Assembly (NCBI RefSeq): GCF_036226665.1
Contig: NZ_CP109007.1
Coordinates: forward strand, 3,078,501-3,142,500
DNA length: 64,000 nt
Reading direction: 5' to 3'
DNA from: Streptomyces sp. NBC_00691
GTDB lineage: Bacteria; Actinomycetota; Actinomycetes; Streptomycetales; Streptomycetaceae
Below the pieces are notes generated by a model. That model searched no databases and was not told the DNA's origin. It was given only the letters and a program-made list of their open reading frames with translations. Position numbers and translations under genes: made by a program. Of the stretch, positions 25,041 through 33,618 are shown piece after piece; position 1 is the first letter of the stretch; each line of letters starts with the position of its first letter.

Positions 25041-25997
25041 GTGCAGGAATCCTTTCTTCCTTTCGACATCGCGGCCGCGCATAACGTGGCAAGCCGGCTC
25101 AGCTGCTCCCCGGAACCTGACGCCGCCGTCTCCGAGGTGGCTGCCTGGCTGGAGCAGCGGCAGGCGGCCCAGGTCATAGGAGACTCGATACGGCAGGCAT
25201 TCGACGAAGTGCTGGACGGCCAGCGCACCGGCCGCTTCGATATCGACACGCTGGAGAAGACCGAGAAGACCTACCTCGGCACCAAGGTGGAGATCATCCT
25301 GAGGAGCGCCTTCGGCCTGGGCCGCGGCCGGAGCATGGACTACGTGATCGCAGGTCATGAGGTCGACTCGAAGTTCACCGTCGGACAGAACTGGACCATT
25401 CCGTCAGAGGCCGACGGGCACATCTGCCTTCTCGTCTCCGCCAACGACCGGAAAGGTGAGTTCGCCGCGGGAATCCTGCGCATCAGCGACGACGTGTTGA
25501 ATCCTGGCAGGAACCGGGACGGCAAGCGAACGCTTTCGGCGTCGGGGCGGAACGCAGTCCTCTGGATTACCAGCCGGGCAAGGCTTCCGGAGAACATCCT
25601 TCTCCGCACCAGCCAAGCCGACCGGGAAGCGATCTTCGGAGCTGGCGGAGGAAGAAGCGGACAGCTGCGTACCGACGAGCTGTTCCGGCGGGTTCAGGGA
25701 CGAGTCATCAACCGGAACACCGTTCTCACCGTCGCCCGGCAGGACGACAGCCCCAAGCGGGTCCGCGACGCCCGAAACAGGCTGCGCTCCGAAGGCATCG
25801 CCATCCTCGGGCATCTGAATCCGCACCCTCAGATCGCCCTGGCACTCGGCCTCGACGTTCCGGGAAAGGGATCGTGGCTTTCCACGGCCCTTACTCAAGT
25901 CGGCTCCGAGAGCAACCGGGCCAGGGCCGAAATCAATGGGCTCTTCTACGCTGTTCCCCTCCCCGGGGAACAGCCGACCGTCCCCGCGCCGCTGTAG
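25041..25997 (+). CDS. NaeI-like type IIE restriction endonuclease
   Basis: A 318-residue enzyme clearly related to NaeI (317 aa, recognises GCCGGC). Collinear landmarks: DGQRTGR, EKTEKTYLGTKVEI, MDYVIAGHEVDSKF, DGHICLLV, ELFRRVQGR and RVRDARNRLRSEGIAILGH. Catalytic residues map to Glu84, Asp100, Asp109 and Lys111, all at an offset of +14 from NaeI. The position of NaeI Leu43, whose change to Lys is known to create topoisomerase activity, is Val57 here. The N-terminal half is the endonuclease, the C-terminal half the CAP-like effector domain. GTG at 25041 chosen: GGGGGAG lies 9 bases upstream and the length then equals NaeI. The sequence specificity is inferred. Confidence 0.92.
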   Translation: MQESFLPFDIAAAHNVASRLSCSPEPDAAVSEVAAWLEQRQAAQVIGDSIRQAFDEVLDGQRTGRFDIDTLEKTEKTYLGTKVEIILRSAFGLGRGRSMDYVIAGHEVDSKFTVGQNWTIPSEADGHICLLVSANDRKGEFAAGILRISDDVLNPGRNRDGKRTLSASGRNAVLWITSRARLPENILLRTSQADREAIFGAGGGRSGQLRTDELFRRVQGRVINRNTVLTVARQDDSPKRVRDARNRLRSEGIAILGHLNPHPQIALALGLDVPGKGSWLSTALTQVGSESNRARAEINGLFYAVPLPGEQPTVPAPL

Positions 25998-26011
25998 GGG
26001 CCGCCAGCACC

Positions 26012-26533
26012 ATGGACAATCCACGCCAGAGGGACACCCGCCCACCGGCTGGGGAGCCGGAACTCCCGCCGGGTTCCTGGGCCTCATCCGCCGCCCGCCG
26101 GCGCAATATGCAGGCCATCCGTAGCCGCGATACGAAACCGGAACAACTGGTCCGGAGGCTGCTGCACGCGCAGGGGCTGCGCTACCGCGTCGCCGCCAGG
26201 CCGGTGGCCGACCTGCGGCGGACGGCGGACATCGTCTTCCGGCCGGTGAGGGTCGCGGTTTTCATCGATGGGTGCTACTGGCACGGATGCCCCGAGCATT
26301 ACGTGCCGCCCAAGACGAACCCCGGCTACTGGTCGGACAAGGTCGCCGGCAACATGGCCCGCGACCGGGACACGGACGCGCGGCTGCTGGAGGCGGGTTG
26401 GACCGTCCTCCGCTTCTGGGAGCACGAGGCACCCGCCGAGTGCGCCCTCCGGATCGCCGCCGAAGTGGAGAAGCGCCGTGCCTGTGCCCGTGCGGAAAAG
26501 AAGGGCGCGGACCCAGGCACGGACACTCCTTGA
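26012..26533 (+). CDS. vsr: Very short patch repair endonuclease (Vsr)
   Basis: A 173-residue mismatch endonuclease that nicks beside T of T:G mismatches made when 5-methylcytosine deaminates. The family core is intact: RRRNMQAIRSRDTKPEQLVRRLLHAQGLRYRV, ADIVF (catalytic Asp), FIDGCYWHGCPEHY (zinc and His ligands) and LEAGWTVLRFWEHE. The ATG at 26012 lies 14 bases after the restriction gene. Its stop is directly adjacent to the convergent methyltransferase stop. It protects the methylated sites of this module. Confidence 0.92.
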   Translation: MDNPRQRDTRPPAGEPELPPGSWASSAARRRNMQAIRSRDTKPEQLVRRLLHAQGLRYRVAARPVADLRRTADIVFRPVRVAVFIDGCYWHGCPEHYVPPKTNPGYWSDKVAGNMARDRDTDARLLEAGWTVLRFWEHEAPAECALRIAAEVEKRRACARAEKKGADPGTDTP

Positions 26534-27724
26534 TCAGGACTGCTGTACGTCCCTCTCCCGGGCGGCCTTCAGGACCTCCATGATCGAGCGGCCCACGGCC
26601 TCGGCGACCGGCGGCGGGAAGGCGTTGCCGACCTGCCGGTACTGAGCCGTCTTGCCCCCGTCGAAGATCCAGTCGCGCGGAAAGCCCTGGATGATCGCGG
26701 CCTGTTCGACCGTCAGCATCGGGCCGTCCACACCGAAGAGATCGCGGTCCGCCGAGTTCTTCTTCTCGGCGGTCTCGGTGTCATTGGCGACCCCGAGGCC
26801 CGACACACCCAGCTGCTTCCAGGCCGCCTTGGCCCGGCTCGGACCGAGGTCGGCCCCGCCGTGCTTCTTGGAGCCGCCCACGAGCGTGGGGGCGATGCCG
26901 GCGCTGCCCTTGGCCCTGAGCTCCGCGTGCCGCTCCGACGCCTTCCGGTGCCACCTCTCCAGGGCATCCCGCGCTTGCTGCTCACGGACGCCGCCGTAGT
27001 GGACGGCGTACCGCGCCTCCATCGACTCCTTCAGCGCCTCCGCGACGCTGAACGGCTCCTCGTGCGTCGGCGTGGGCCACTCGTACTTCACGTCCTTCAG
27101 GACGTCTTCCCGGATGGCGACGAGAATCGCACGCGGCCGGAGCTGTGGGACCCCGAAGTTGCTGGCCTCCAGAAGACCCCAGTGACAGACCCGGTAATTC
27201 ATCCCCTCTACGGTGACGACGGTCCCGTCTACCTCGCGGTACGAGCCACCCGCGAGCCTGGCCTTGATGTAGTCCCGGTAGTCCTCGAATTTGGGGTCCA
27301 GGATGCCCCGCACGTTTTCAATCATGACCGCCCGGGGGCGGAGCTTTCCCACGAGATCGAGCATGCGCGGGAAGAGATCCCTCTCGTCGTCCCTGCCCAG
27401 CTGCTTTCCCGCGTGCGAGAACGGAGGGCACGGCACGCCGCCGGCCAGGAGGTCCAGCTCCTCCGGCTGGAGCGGCGCCCCATCCCGGCGGATGGTTTCG
27501 AGGGGCTCGAAATCCTGCACGTCCGAGTGGCTGAGGTCACAGTGCCGCAGCTCCCACGCCCAGTCCGGCCGCGTCTCGATGTTCCGCCGCAGCGTCTCCC
27601 TGGCGTTCTTGTCGATCTCCACGAGCGCGAGGTGCCGGAAACCCGCGCGATGCAGGCCGATGGCCTGTCCGCCGGCTCCAGCACAGATCTCGATCGAGGT
27701 GAACTCCGATGCAGTGCTGGCCAT
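26534..27724 (-). CDS. DNA (cytosine-5-)-methyltransferase
   Basis: A 396-residue C5 methyltransferase, the protective partner of the restriction enzyme. Motif I is IEICAGAGGQAIGL, motif IV GGVPCPPFSHAGKQ with nucleophile Cys99, motif VI ENVRG, motif VIII QLRPRAI and motif X QVGNAFPPPVAEAVG. The target-recognition region is at about 215-330. The ATG at 27724 is preceded by AAGGAGG; the frame is open to 27832. It is predicted to methylate GCCGGC, if the nuclease keeps NaeI specificity. Convergent with vsr, so synthesis is under separate promoters. Confidence 0.93.
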   Translation of the reverse strand: MASTASEFTSIEICAGAGGQAIGLHRAGFRHLALVEIDKNARETLRRNIETRPDWAWELRHCDLSHSDVQDFEPLETIRRDGAPLQPEELDLLAGGVPCPPFSHAGKQLGRDDERDLFPRMLDLVGKLRPRAVMIENVRGILDPKFEDYRDYIKARLAGGSYREVDGTVVTVEGMNYRVCHWGLLEASNFGVPQLRPRAILVAIREDVLKDVKYEWPTPTHEEPFSVAEALKESMEARYAVHYGGVREQQARDALERWHRKASERHAELRAKGSAGIAPTLVGGSKKHGGADLGPSRAKAAWKQLGVSGLGVANDTETAEKKNSADRDLFGVDGPMLTVEQAAIIQGFPRDWIFDGGKTAQYRQVGNAFPPPVAEAVGRSIMEVLKAARERDVQQS

Positions 27725-27913
27725 GCACCCTCCTTCATACCCGAACCCCGGCTGGCGCCTTGTGCCACCAGCCATCACAGAGGGTGACAGACCCCACTGA
27801 CAACGCGACCTGAAAGTAGACAGCGCCCACATAAGTGTGCGGCATCAGGCACGGGTGTCTGACCGCGCCTCGGGCGGATCGGGAGCGTACTCCTCGCACC
27901 GCGCCCACGGTGA

Positions 27914-28117
27914 CTAACCCGCCACACTCCTGAACAGAGTGAGGATCAGGATGCCGAGGGTGAGCGCGCCGGCGAAGGCTCCGGCTCCCCAGCGGACCGA
28001 GGCGAACATCGTCTCCCCCTCCGCCCTGGAGAGGGCGAAGGCAGTGGCGGCAGCGACGACCGAGACGAAGACGGCGAAGCCGATTCCGACGATCAGGGCC
28101 AGAGAAATGTGCAGCAT
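27914..28117 (-). CDS. Small membrane protein
   Basis: A 67-residue protein with two hydrophobic helices (about 2-25 and 44-64) joined by a loop containing SRAEGE. AGGAG precedes the ATG at 28117. It lies between the XRE regulator and the methyltransferase, all on the minus strand. Not recognised; a host-membrane or immunity-type role is only a guess. Confidence 0.65.
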   Translation of the reverse strand: MLHISLALIVGIGFAVFVSVVAAATAFALSRAEGETMFASVRWGAGAFAGALTLGILILTLFRSVAG

Positions 28118-28239
28118 AAAGGGACTCCTGTGCAACGTGAGCGAGGAGGCGGTCCGGATTCGGGCGCCACAGAGACCGGAGCGGCGACTTCGACCCACCC
28201 CGTGCTGGTGTTCTTCGGAAATGCCCCGAGGGCTGTGGG

Positions 28240-29097
28240 CTAGCGCCCCAGGCTGGCCTCCGTGGGAAGGCTGGCCCGCATGATGAGCTCGGCGGAGCTT
28301 CCGAGACCGGCTCCCATCAGCGCCAGGGCGAGCCGCATCGTGGCGTCCGCGCCACGCTGCCCGTCGGCGAGGAGCAGCGCCTCGGCCAAGTCCGCGTCGC
28401 CGGTGGTGTGGAGCGCGGCGACGGCGGCGCAGAACTCGGCCTCGCTGAAGGCCCTGCTGGCCGACCAGGCCGTACCGACAAGGTGCCGGAGGTTCCCCGA
28501 TACCCGCGCCGCCCGCAGGATCCCCAGGGTTTCAGCCACCGCGCCGCTCTCGGTGACCTCCCGGCCCGTCTCCGCGGCCTCCGGCTTCTCCCGGTTCTCC
28601 GGGTCCTGTGACGAGTAACCCGGCTTCTCCGAGCTCTTCGGGTTCTCGCCGGTCTCCAGCAGCCCGGTGTTTCCAGAGTTCCGCCGGTCCTGCGCCGGTC
28701 CCGTTGCCGGAATGGTGCCGGGTGCCGGGTCGTCCGTACCGGGTGCCTGAGCAGGCAGCCCCCCGATGACGGACGCGGCGTGGACGTCGCGGTCGAGCCG
28801 GTTCAGCCACGCATACGCGCGCAGCTCTTCAAGGGCGGCCAGGCTCACCGGCGCGTCACCGGCCGAGTTCGCCCGTGCCGCCGCGAAGAGGACGCGAAGG
28901 TCCGACTGCCAGGGGATTCGGCGGCCGGTCCAGTAGTTGGACAGGGTGCTGGGTGCAATGCCCAGCTGCTGTGCGCGGGCGCCCTGCTTGGGGGACCTCA
29001 TCGCGTTGACCAGCGCGCGGAACTGCGTGGCGAACTCGATGCGACCAGGCGTGCAATCTTCCCAGAACGTTTCCCGTACCTGGCCCAGAGCGGCCAT
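28240..29097 (-). CDS. XRE-type helix-turn-helix regulator with long linker
   Basis: A 285-residue DNA-binding protein. The N-terminal HTH (about 18-65) contains SPKQGARAQQLGIAPSTLSNYWTGRRIPW. A Pro/Gly/Asn/Glu-rich disordered linker (about 115-185) leads to a helical C-terminal domain (about 190-285). GGAGG lies 5 bases before the ATG. It is divergent from the HNH-ParB-SNF2 operon and upstream of the methyltransferase, the position expected of a controller of the whole island. Gly/Asn/Glu codon use is less GC3-rich than the flanking core genes. Confidence 0.8.
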   Translation of the reverse strand: MAALGQVRETFWEDCTPGRIEFATQFRALVNAMRSPKQGARAQQLGIAPSTLSNYWTGRRIPWQSDLRVLFAAARANSAGDAPVSLAALEELRAYAWLNRLDRDVHAASVIGGLPAQAPGTDDPAPGTIPATGPAQDRRNSGNTGLLETGENPKSSEKPGYSSQDPENREKPEAAETGREVTESGAVAETLGILRAARVSGNLRHLVGTAWSASRAFSEAEFCAAVAALHTTGDADLAEALLLADGQRGADATMRLALALMGAGLGSSAELIMRASLPTEASLGR

Positions 29098-29191
29098 TGA
29101 ACCTCCAGAGACGAACGTATGTGTCGCACATTCAGTCTGACGCGATCATGCGCAGGACAACACAGGAACCAGTCGTTCCGCCGAACCCGGA

Positions 29192-29276
29192 TGTTTGCAT
29201 TGCTGTGGGCTCCGCCTCCCGGTGTTTGCGTTTCCGCCAGCCCGTGCCCCCACATGTTTGCGTTGGGCCGCAAACA
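29192..29276. repeat. Four TGTTTGC heptamers in the divergent promoter region
   Basis: TGTTTGCATT at 29192, TGTTTGCGTT at 29223 and at 29255, and an inverted GCAAACA at 29270-29276. The last two form a 7-bp inverted repeat with an 8-base spacer. They lie between the XRE regulator and the HNH operon and are candidate regulator-binding sites. Confidence 0.65.
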
Positions 29277-29390
29277 CCCGGGACAGCTTGATCTACTGGC
29301 CGGCGCCCGCTTCCAATGGAAGGCAAATAGATCCGGGCGCCGGCGACCGCACGCGGACGCAGACCCCTGGTCGGCCTTAAGGAGATCATC

Positions 29391-30080
29391 GTGGTGGACA
29401 CCGACATTCCCTCGTGGCGGACCAGCACGCAGGGGACCATGGTCCGCTGCGCGCTCTGGCTCGTCACCGAGGTCGGCGTGGATTCGGTCTTCACCAAGAC
29501 CCAGCTGCGCGAGGCGTTTCCAGAGACCTCACAGATCGACCGCCGCATGCGGGATCTCCGGGTACACGGCTGGGTGATCGCAACGAATCGCGAGGACCCC
29601 ACCCTGTCCCCGAGCGAGCACCGGTTCGTCGAGCAGGGGGCCGAGGTCTGGAAGCCCGGCCAGGCGCGGATCAAGCCTGCCGCCGCCGGCATCAGCGCTC
29701 CGCAGCGCCGTGAGATCCTCGACCGGGACGACCACCTCTGCCGGGTATGCGGCATCGCCGCCGGTGAGGCGTACGACGGCGGCGTCGAGACCGCCCAGCT
29801 GGACATCGCCCGCCGCGAGGTGCTGAAGCCGGGCGGCAGGACCGTCGAGCTGGTCATCGAGTGCCGGCGGTGCAGGATCGGCGGCCGGGGCCGACAGACC
29901 GACATCACGGAAATCCTCGGCCGGCTGGCGAAGATGAGCGGTGTGGAGCGCGAGCTCTTCGCGCAGTGGGTGGCGGCCGACCATCGGGACTTCAGCACCA
30001 TGGAGCGCCTGTGGGGTGAGTACCGCAGTCTGCCGGCGGAGTCCCGTGAGACGGTCCGCGCGGCGGTCAGGCGGCCGTAG
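29391..30080 (+). CDS. HNH-like zinc protein with N-terminal winged helix
   Basis: A 229-residue protein. Residues 15-70 look like a winged helix (FTKTQLREAFPETSQIDRRMRDLRVHGWVI). Residues 100-170 resemble an HNH endonuclease: APQRREILDRDDHLCRVCG and IECRRCRIGGRGRQTDI give two CxxC pairs (Cys117/120 and 158/161), but the usual histidine motif is replaced by LDIA at about 137-140, so catalysis is doubtful. AAGGAG lies 7 bases before the GTG at 29391. It starts a three-gene operon with a ParB-like and an SNF2-like protein. It could be a DNA-end or site-recognition subunit. Confidence 0.75.
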   Translation: MVDTDIPSWRTSTQGTMVRCALWLVTEVGVDSVFTKTQLREAFPETSQIDRRMRDLRVHGWVIATNREDPTLSPSEHRFVEQGAEVWKPGQARIKPAAAGISAPQRREILDRDDHLCRVCGIAAGEAYDGGVETAQLDIARREVLKPGGRTVELVIECRRCRIGGRGRQTDITEILGRLAKMSGVERELFAQWVAADHRDFSTMERLWGEYRSLPAESRETVRAAVRRP

Positions 30081-30138
30081 CACACCGTGGCGGAGAGCTG
30101 GACGGGAAACGGGCCGAGGCCCGGAGTTGAGGAGAATC

Positions 30139-31566
30139 GTGGGAATGCTGGCATTCGCTCTTCCGCCGAAGGGCCCGGAGAACACCGAGCTCGTCGCACG
30201 GCGGCTCCGTGAGTCCACCGAAGCGAACAAAATCAGCGAGACCGTCACCGTGGAGTGGAACGGTCGTCCGATCCACGTCGGTGTCATCGACATGCCGCTG
30301 CGGGACGTCTACTACAACCCGGCGACTCACCGCATCAGGGCTCAGCGCGACCACGACCCCGACCTCGCCCGCGGGCTGGAGTGGGATCCCTGGAGCGTGG
30401 AAAGCCAGGAATACCTCGACCGGCTGCTGAGGGGAAAGCCCGCCAGCCCTGACGAGACGGACCCGGACTTCGAAGCTCTGCTGGAAAGCCTGCGCTCCGT
30501 CGACCAGCAGGAACCCGGGCTCATGACGCATGAGGGCATCCTCGTGAACGGCAACACGCGTGCCGCGGCCCTGCGCCGGCTGGGGCGGGCCTCGATCCGG
30601 GTCGGCGTCCTTCCCTCTTCCTTCACCTGGGACGACATCAACGCGGTCGAGCTGACCCTTCAGCTGCGTCCCGACAAGCGCCGTGACTACTCCTACATCA
30701 ACCGCCTGATCGCCATGGAGGAGCAGGAGCTGATGGGTCGGGAGGAGGCAGACATCGCACGCGACTTCCACATCCAGCTCAAGACCTTCCGGCAGGAGCG
30801 GTGGATTCTCGGAGTGATCCGGGACATGATCGAGCGCAGTTCCACGCCAGAAGGCTCCCAGCTCGGCCTCTCGGACTTCGAGGGCCACCAAGAGAACCTG
30901 AAAGAGCTGCACCGTACGTACGAGAAGGTGCGGGCTTCGAGCCAGGAAAAGGCCGAGCGGGTCAAGGAGAACCGGATCGCGGCCATCATCCTGGACTTCG
31001 CCAAGACCAAGACCCGTGTCATCGGGGAAGACTTCCAGGGGACCTACCTGGAGGGAAGCCTGCCCACGCTGTTCGAGGCCGCCAGTTCCGGCGGGGAGAG
31101 CGCGGCCGGCCCGGCCGGAATCTCCATCCCCGGTCTGTCCGTCGTCGTCGCCCCGCCCTCGGACCCGGTCATCCGGGCCCGGGCCGTGACCGACCAGATC
31201 CTCCAGGCCCGCGCCACCTGGTCGTCCCGCAACGTTCCGGACGCCGTACGCGAGGCCGCTCAGCGCGAGATCGCCGAAGCCCGCAAGGGGATGCGCCGCG
31301 CACTGGACGCGGCGGAGCGGGACGACCGGCTCAGGAAGGTCAGGCAGACCACCGCGGAGCGTCTCGACGACGCGCGCGCGTCGATCGACCAGAGCGTGAG
31401 CGATCTGGTGCAGGCGCTCGGTAGCAACAGTCTCGACGAGGCGAGTTTCGACAGCGCGCTGCTCAGGGTACGGAGCAGTCTCGCGAAGCTGGCACGCCAG
31501 GCCAGCCGTGGTGTCAGCACGCGCGGTGAGGGCGTCAGCTGGCTGATCAAGGCGAGCGAGGACTGA
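30139..31566 (+). CDS. ParB-like protein with C-terminal coiled coil
   Basis: A 475-residue protein. The N-terminal half holds a ParB/sulfiredoxin-like core: VIDMPLRDVYYNP at about 49-61 and GILVNGNTRAAALRRLG at about 133-149, the place of the ParB GERR/phosphate box. A helical region around 180-235 (NRLIAMEEQELMGREEADIARDFHI) resembles the ParB HTH. Residues about 360-460 are charged coiled coil. GAGGAG precedes the GTG at 30139; an ATG lies 6 bases further. It sits 58 bases after the HNH gene and 2 bases before the SNF2 gene. The ring-forming or NTP-binding capacity of classical ParB cannot be judged here. Confidence 0.78.
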   Translation: MGMLAFALPPKGPENTELVARRLRESTEANKISETVTVEWNGRPIHVGVIDMPLRDVYYNPATHRIRAQRDHDPDLARGLEWDPWSVESQEYLDRLLRGKPASPDETDPDFEALLESLRSVDQQEPGLMTHEGILVNGNTRAAALRRLGRASIRVGVLPSSFTWDDINAVELTLQLRPDKRRDYSYINRLIAMEEQELMGREEADIARDFHIQLKTFRQERWILGVIRDMIERSSTPEGSQLGLSDFEGHQENLKELHRTYEKVRASSQEKAERVKENRIAAIILDFAKTKTRVIGEDFQGTYLEGSLPTLFEAASSGGESAAGPAGISIPGLSVVVAPPSDPVIRARAVTDQILQARATWSSRNVPDAVREAAQREIAEARKGMRRALDAAERDDRLRKVRQTTAERLDDARASIDQSVSDLVQALGSNSLDEASFDSALLRVRSSLAKLARQASRGVSTRGEGVSWLIKASED

Positions 31567-31568
31567 GC

Positions 31569-33398
31569 GTGGCCGACGCCGAAGAGCCTTCGCTCAGAAT
31601 CAGCTTTGACGAGACCCGTACGAAGGTGGTGTTCCGGAGCCGCGCGGACGGCCAGGGTCATCTCGTGCGGTTCATCGCACGGTACGGCAGCGGGAGCCAG
31701 CGCGGTCCTCAGGCCGCGGATGTGGACCTGGAGGAGTTCCTCGCCCAGCTGCCTCTGCTGACCCACTGGTACGACCCGCAGGGTGTCACCTTCTCACCCG
31801 ATCTGAAGGCGCTCGCCGAAGGATCGGTTCGGGATTCACAGGCGGTAGAAGCCCGGCTGGAGGCGGGGCAACGCGGCGAGCAGGTACGGGGAGAGGTCTC
31901 GCCCTCTGACGTCCCGGCGCTCCTCGGCCCGGCCTGGACGGCTCCGCTGACCAGTTTCCAGCAGCGCGACATCGCAAAGCTGCTGTCCCTCACGCACGGC
32001 GCCAACTTCAGTGTCCCCGGGGCAGGCAAGACCCGCGCAGCCCTGGCGGTATACGCGGCCCTCCGGCAGGCCGGCAAGGTCCGGCGGCTGCTGGTGGTCA
32101 GCCCGAAATCCGCCTACGAGGCATGGACCGACGAAGCTGCCACGTGCTTCTCCGTTCCCCCCGTTCTCCGCGTCTTCCAGCGGTCTGAGGACAGCGGTGC
32201 GGAGATCCTGCTCGTCAACTACGAGCGGCTGAGCCGGCAGCAGTCCCAGCTCGCTGAGTGGCTCTCGGCCGCCCCGGCGCTCATGGTCCTGGACGAGGCC
32301 CACCGCATGAAGCTGGGCGTCCGGGGCACGTACGGCGCCAGCTGCATGGCGCTAGGGCCCCTGGCCGCGCACCGCCTCATCCTCACCGGGACCCCTGCGC
32401 CGAACGGCGCCAAGGACCTGGAGAGCCTCCTCTCGTTCGTCTGGCCCGGGCACGGGCGGCGAGCCGTGGACCAGGCGGTGGCGGGAGGGGACCTCGCGCA
32501 CGCGAGCCGGGTGCTGAGACCGCTCTTCACCAGGACGACGAAGAACGAACTCCAGCTCCCCCCGGTGGACATACGGGTGAAGTACGTCCAGCTTCCTGAG
32601 GCACACCGCCGCCTCTACGCCGCGCTCAAGAACCAGCTCACCGACCTTCAGGACCGCGAGCAGGAGGAGTTCACCCGGCTGGGCAAAGTGCTCGTCTACC
32701 TGATGATGGCCAGTACGAACCCAGCCCTGCTGGAGTCCGGCTCGGACCGGTACCAGCCCCTGCCGCTGGTCGCGGCCCGGCGCCCGGCGGACCCCGGTCT
32801 CCCCCTGCTGGACCTCATGCGGGAGCTTCCGCGCTACGAGCTGTCCCCGAAGTACGAGGCCGTTCTGCGGACCGTGACAGAGAATGCCCGCGCGGGCCGC
32901 AAGACACTTGTCTGGTCGACGTTCGTCAGGAACCTGACGACGCTCGCGGCGTCTCTCGGTTCGCTCCGCCCAGCAGTGGTCCACGGCGCCACCCCGGACC
33001 GGGACGAGCAGATCCGCAGGTTCCGCGAGGACCCGGACTGCATGGTGCTCCTCTCCAACCCGGCCACGCTGGGCGAGGGGATCAGCCTCCACCACGTCTG
33101 TCACGACGCCGTCTACCTCGACCGCGATTTCGCGGCCGGCCGCTACCTCCAGAGCCTCGACCGGATCCACCGGCTCGGACTCGCCCCGGGTACGGAGACC
33201 CGCGTGACGGTGCTCGTCACCGAGGGGACGATCGACACCGTCGTGCACGAGCGCCTGGGCCGCAAGCTGGAGTTCATGGGCCAGATCCTCGACGATCCGG
33301 TCGTACGGGAGCTGGCGGACCCGGAGGAGGATCTCACTCCGTGGGGAATGGACTCCGCCGACCTCCATGCGCTGCTCGGTCATCTGCAGCAGCCGTGA
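31569..33398 (+). CDS. SNF2-like helicase/translocase
   Basis: A 609-residue superfamily 2 ATPase. The N-terminal ~120 residues are of unknown fold. Then come Q-motif TSFQQRDI, Walker A VPGAGKT (149-155), VSPKSAYEAW (Ia), DEAH box LDEAHRM (242-245), LTGTP (III), VWSTFVRN (IV), NPATLGEGISL (V) and SLDRIHRLGL (VI). This is a double-stranded DNA translocase of SNF2 type without a nuclease domain. The GTG start is two bases after the ParB-like stop, so the proteins are co-translated and likely form one complex. Known defence systems with SNF2 subunits carry different partners. Confidence 0.88.
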   Translation: MADAEEPSLRISFDETRTKVVFRSRADGQGHLVRFIARYGSGSQRGPQAADVDLEEFLAQLPLLTHWYDPQGVTFSPDLKALAEGSVRDSQAVEARLEAGQRGEQVRGEVSPSDVPALLGPAWTAPLTSFQQRDIAKLLSLTHGANFSVPGAGKTRAALAVYAALRQAGKVRRLLVVSPKSAYEAWTDEAATCFSVPPVLRVFQRSEDSGAEILLVNYERLSRQQSQLAEWLSAAPALMVLDEAHRMKLGVRGTYGASCMALGPLAAHRLILTGTPAPNGAKDLESLLSFVWPGHGRRAVDQAVAGGDLAHASRVLRPLFTRTTKNELQLPPVDIRVKYVQLPEAHRRLYAALKNQLTDLQDREQEEFTRLGKVLVYLMMASTNPALLESGSDRYQPLPLVAARRPADPGLPLLDLMRELPRYELSPKYEAVLRTVTENARAGRKTLVWSTFVRNLTTLAASLGSLRPAVVHGATPDRDEQIRRFREDPDCMVLLSNPATLGEGISLHHVCHDAVYLDRDFAAGRYLQSLDRIHRLGLAPGTETRVTVLVTEGTIDTVVHERLGRKLEFMGQILDDPVVRELADPEEDLTPWGMDSADLHALLGHLQQP

Positions 33399-33464
33399 GC
33401 ACCGGCCTCTCCGCGTGGACAGCAGCCGCTGCCCCGGCCAATGACCCTCACGGTCCGAGGTCAA

Positions 33465-33499
33465 GGGATCGCCGCGATCCCCGTTCCGCAATCGCGGAA
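33465..33499. repeat. Two adjacent short palindromes after the SNF2 gene
   Basis: GGGATCGC-C-GCGATCCC is followed after two bases by TTCCGC-AATC-GCGGAA. They lie 65 bases after the operon end; the second could be a weak terminator, the first has too short a loop for a hairpin. Confidence 0.45.
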
Positions 33500-33618
33500 T
33501 CCCCTCTGCCGCCGAGGTGGACGAGCGCGCCCGGGTCGCACTCCGACGAGTAGCCTGACGGCCTCGAATCCGCTGCACAGACAAGTGGCGGACTCTACAG
33601 GGGAGAACGGGGAGAACC

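Noticed and set aside
29192..29276. Plasmid-type iteron origin
   Set aside because: Only four short heptamers, no replication initiator or partition pair nearby. A regulator-binding role fits better.
30139..31566. Chromosome or plasmid partition ParB
   Set aside because: No ParA partner, no parS-like repeats, and the core box is GNTRAAA rather than the classical GERR. Only a ParB-like fold is claimed.
29391..33398. DISARM or Zorya assignment on the basis of the SNF2 protein
   Set aside because: The SNF2 domain is shared by many systems; none of the other required subunits is present.
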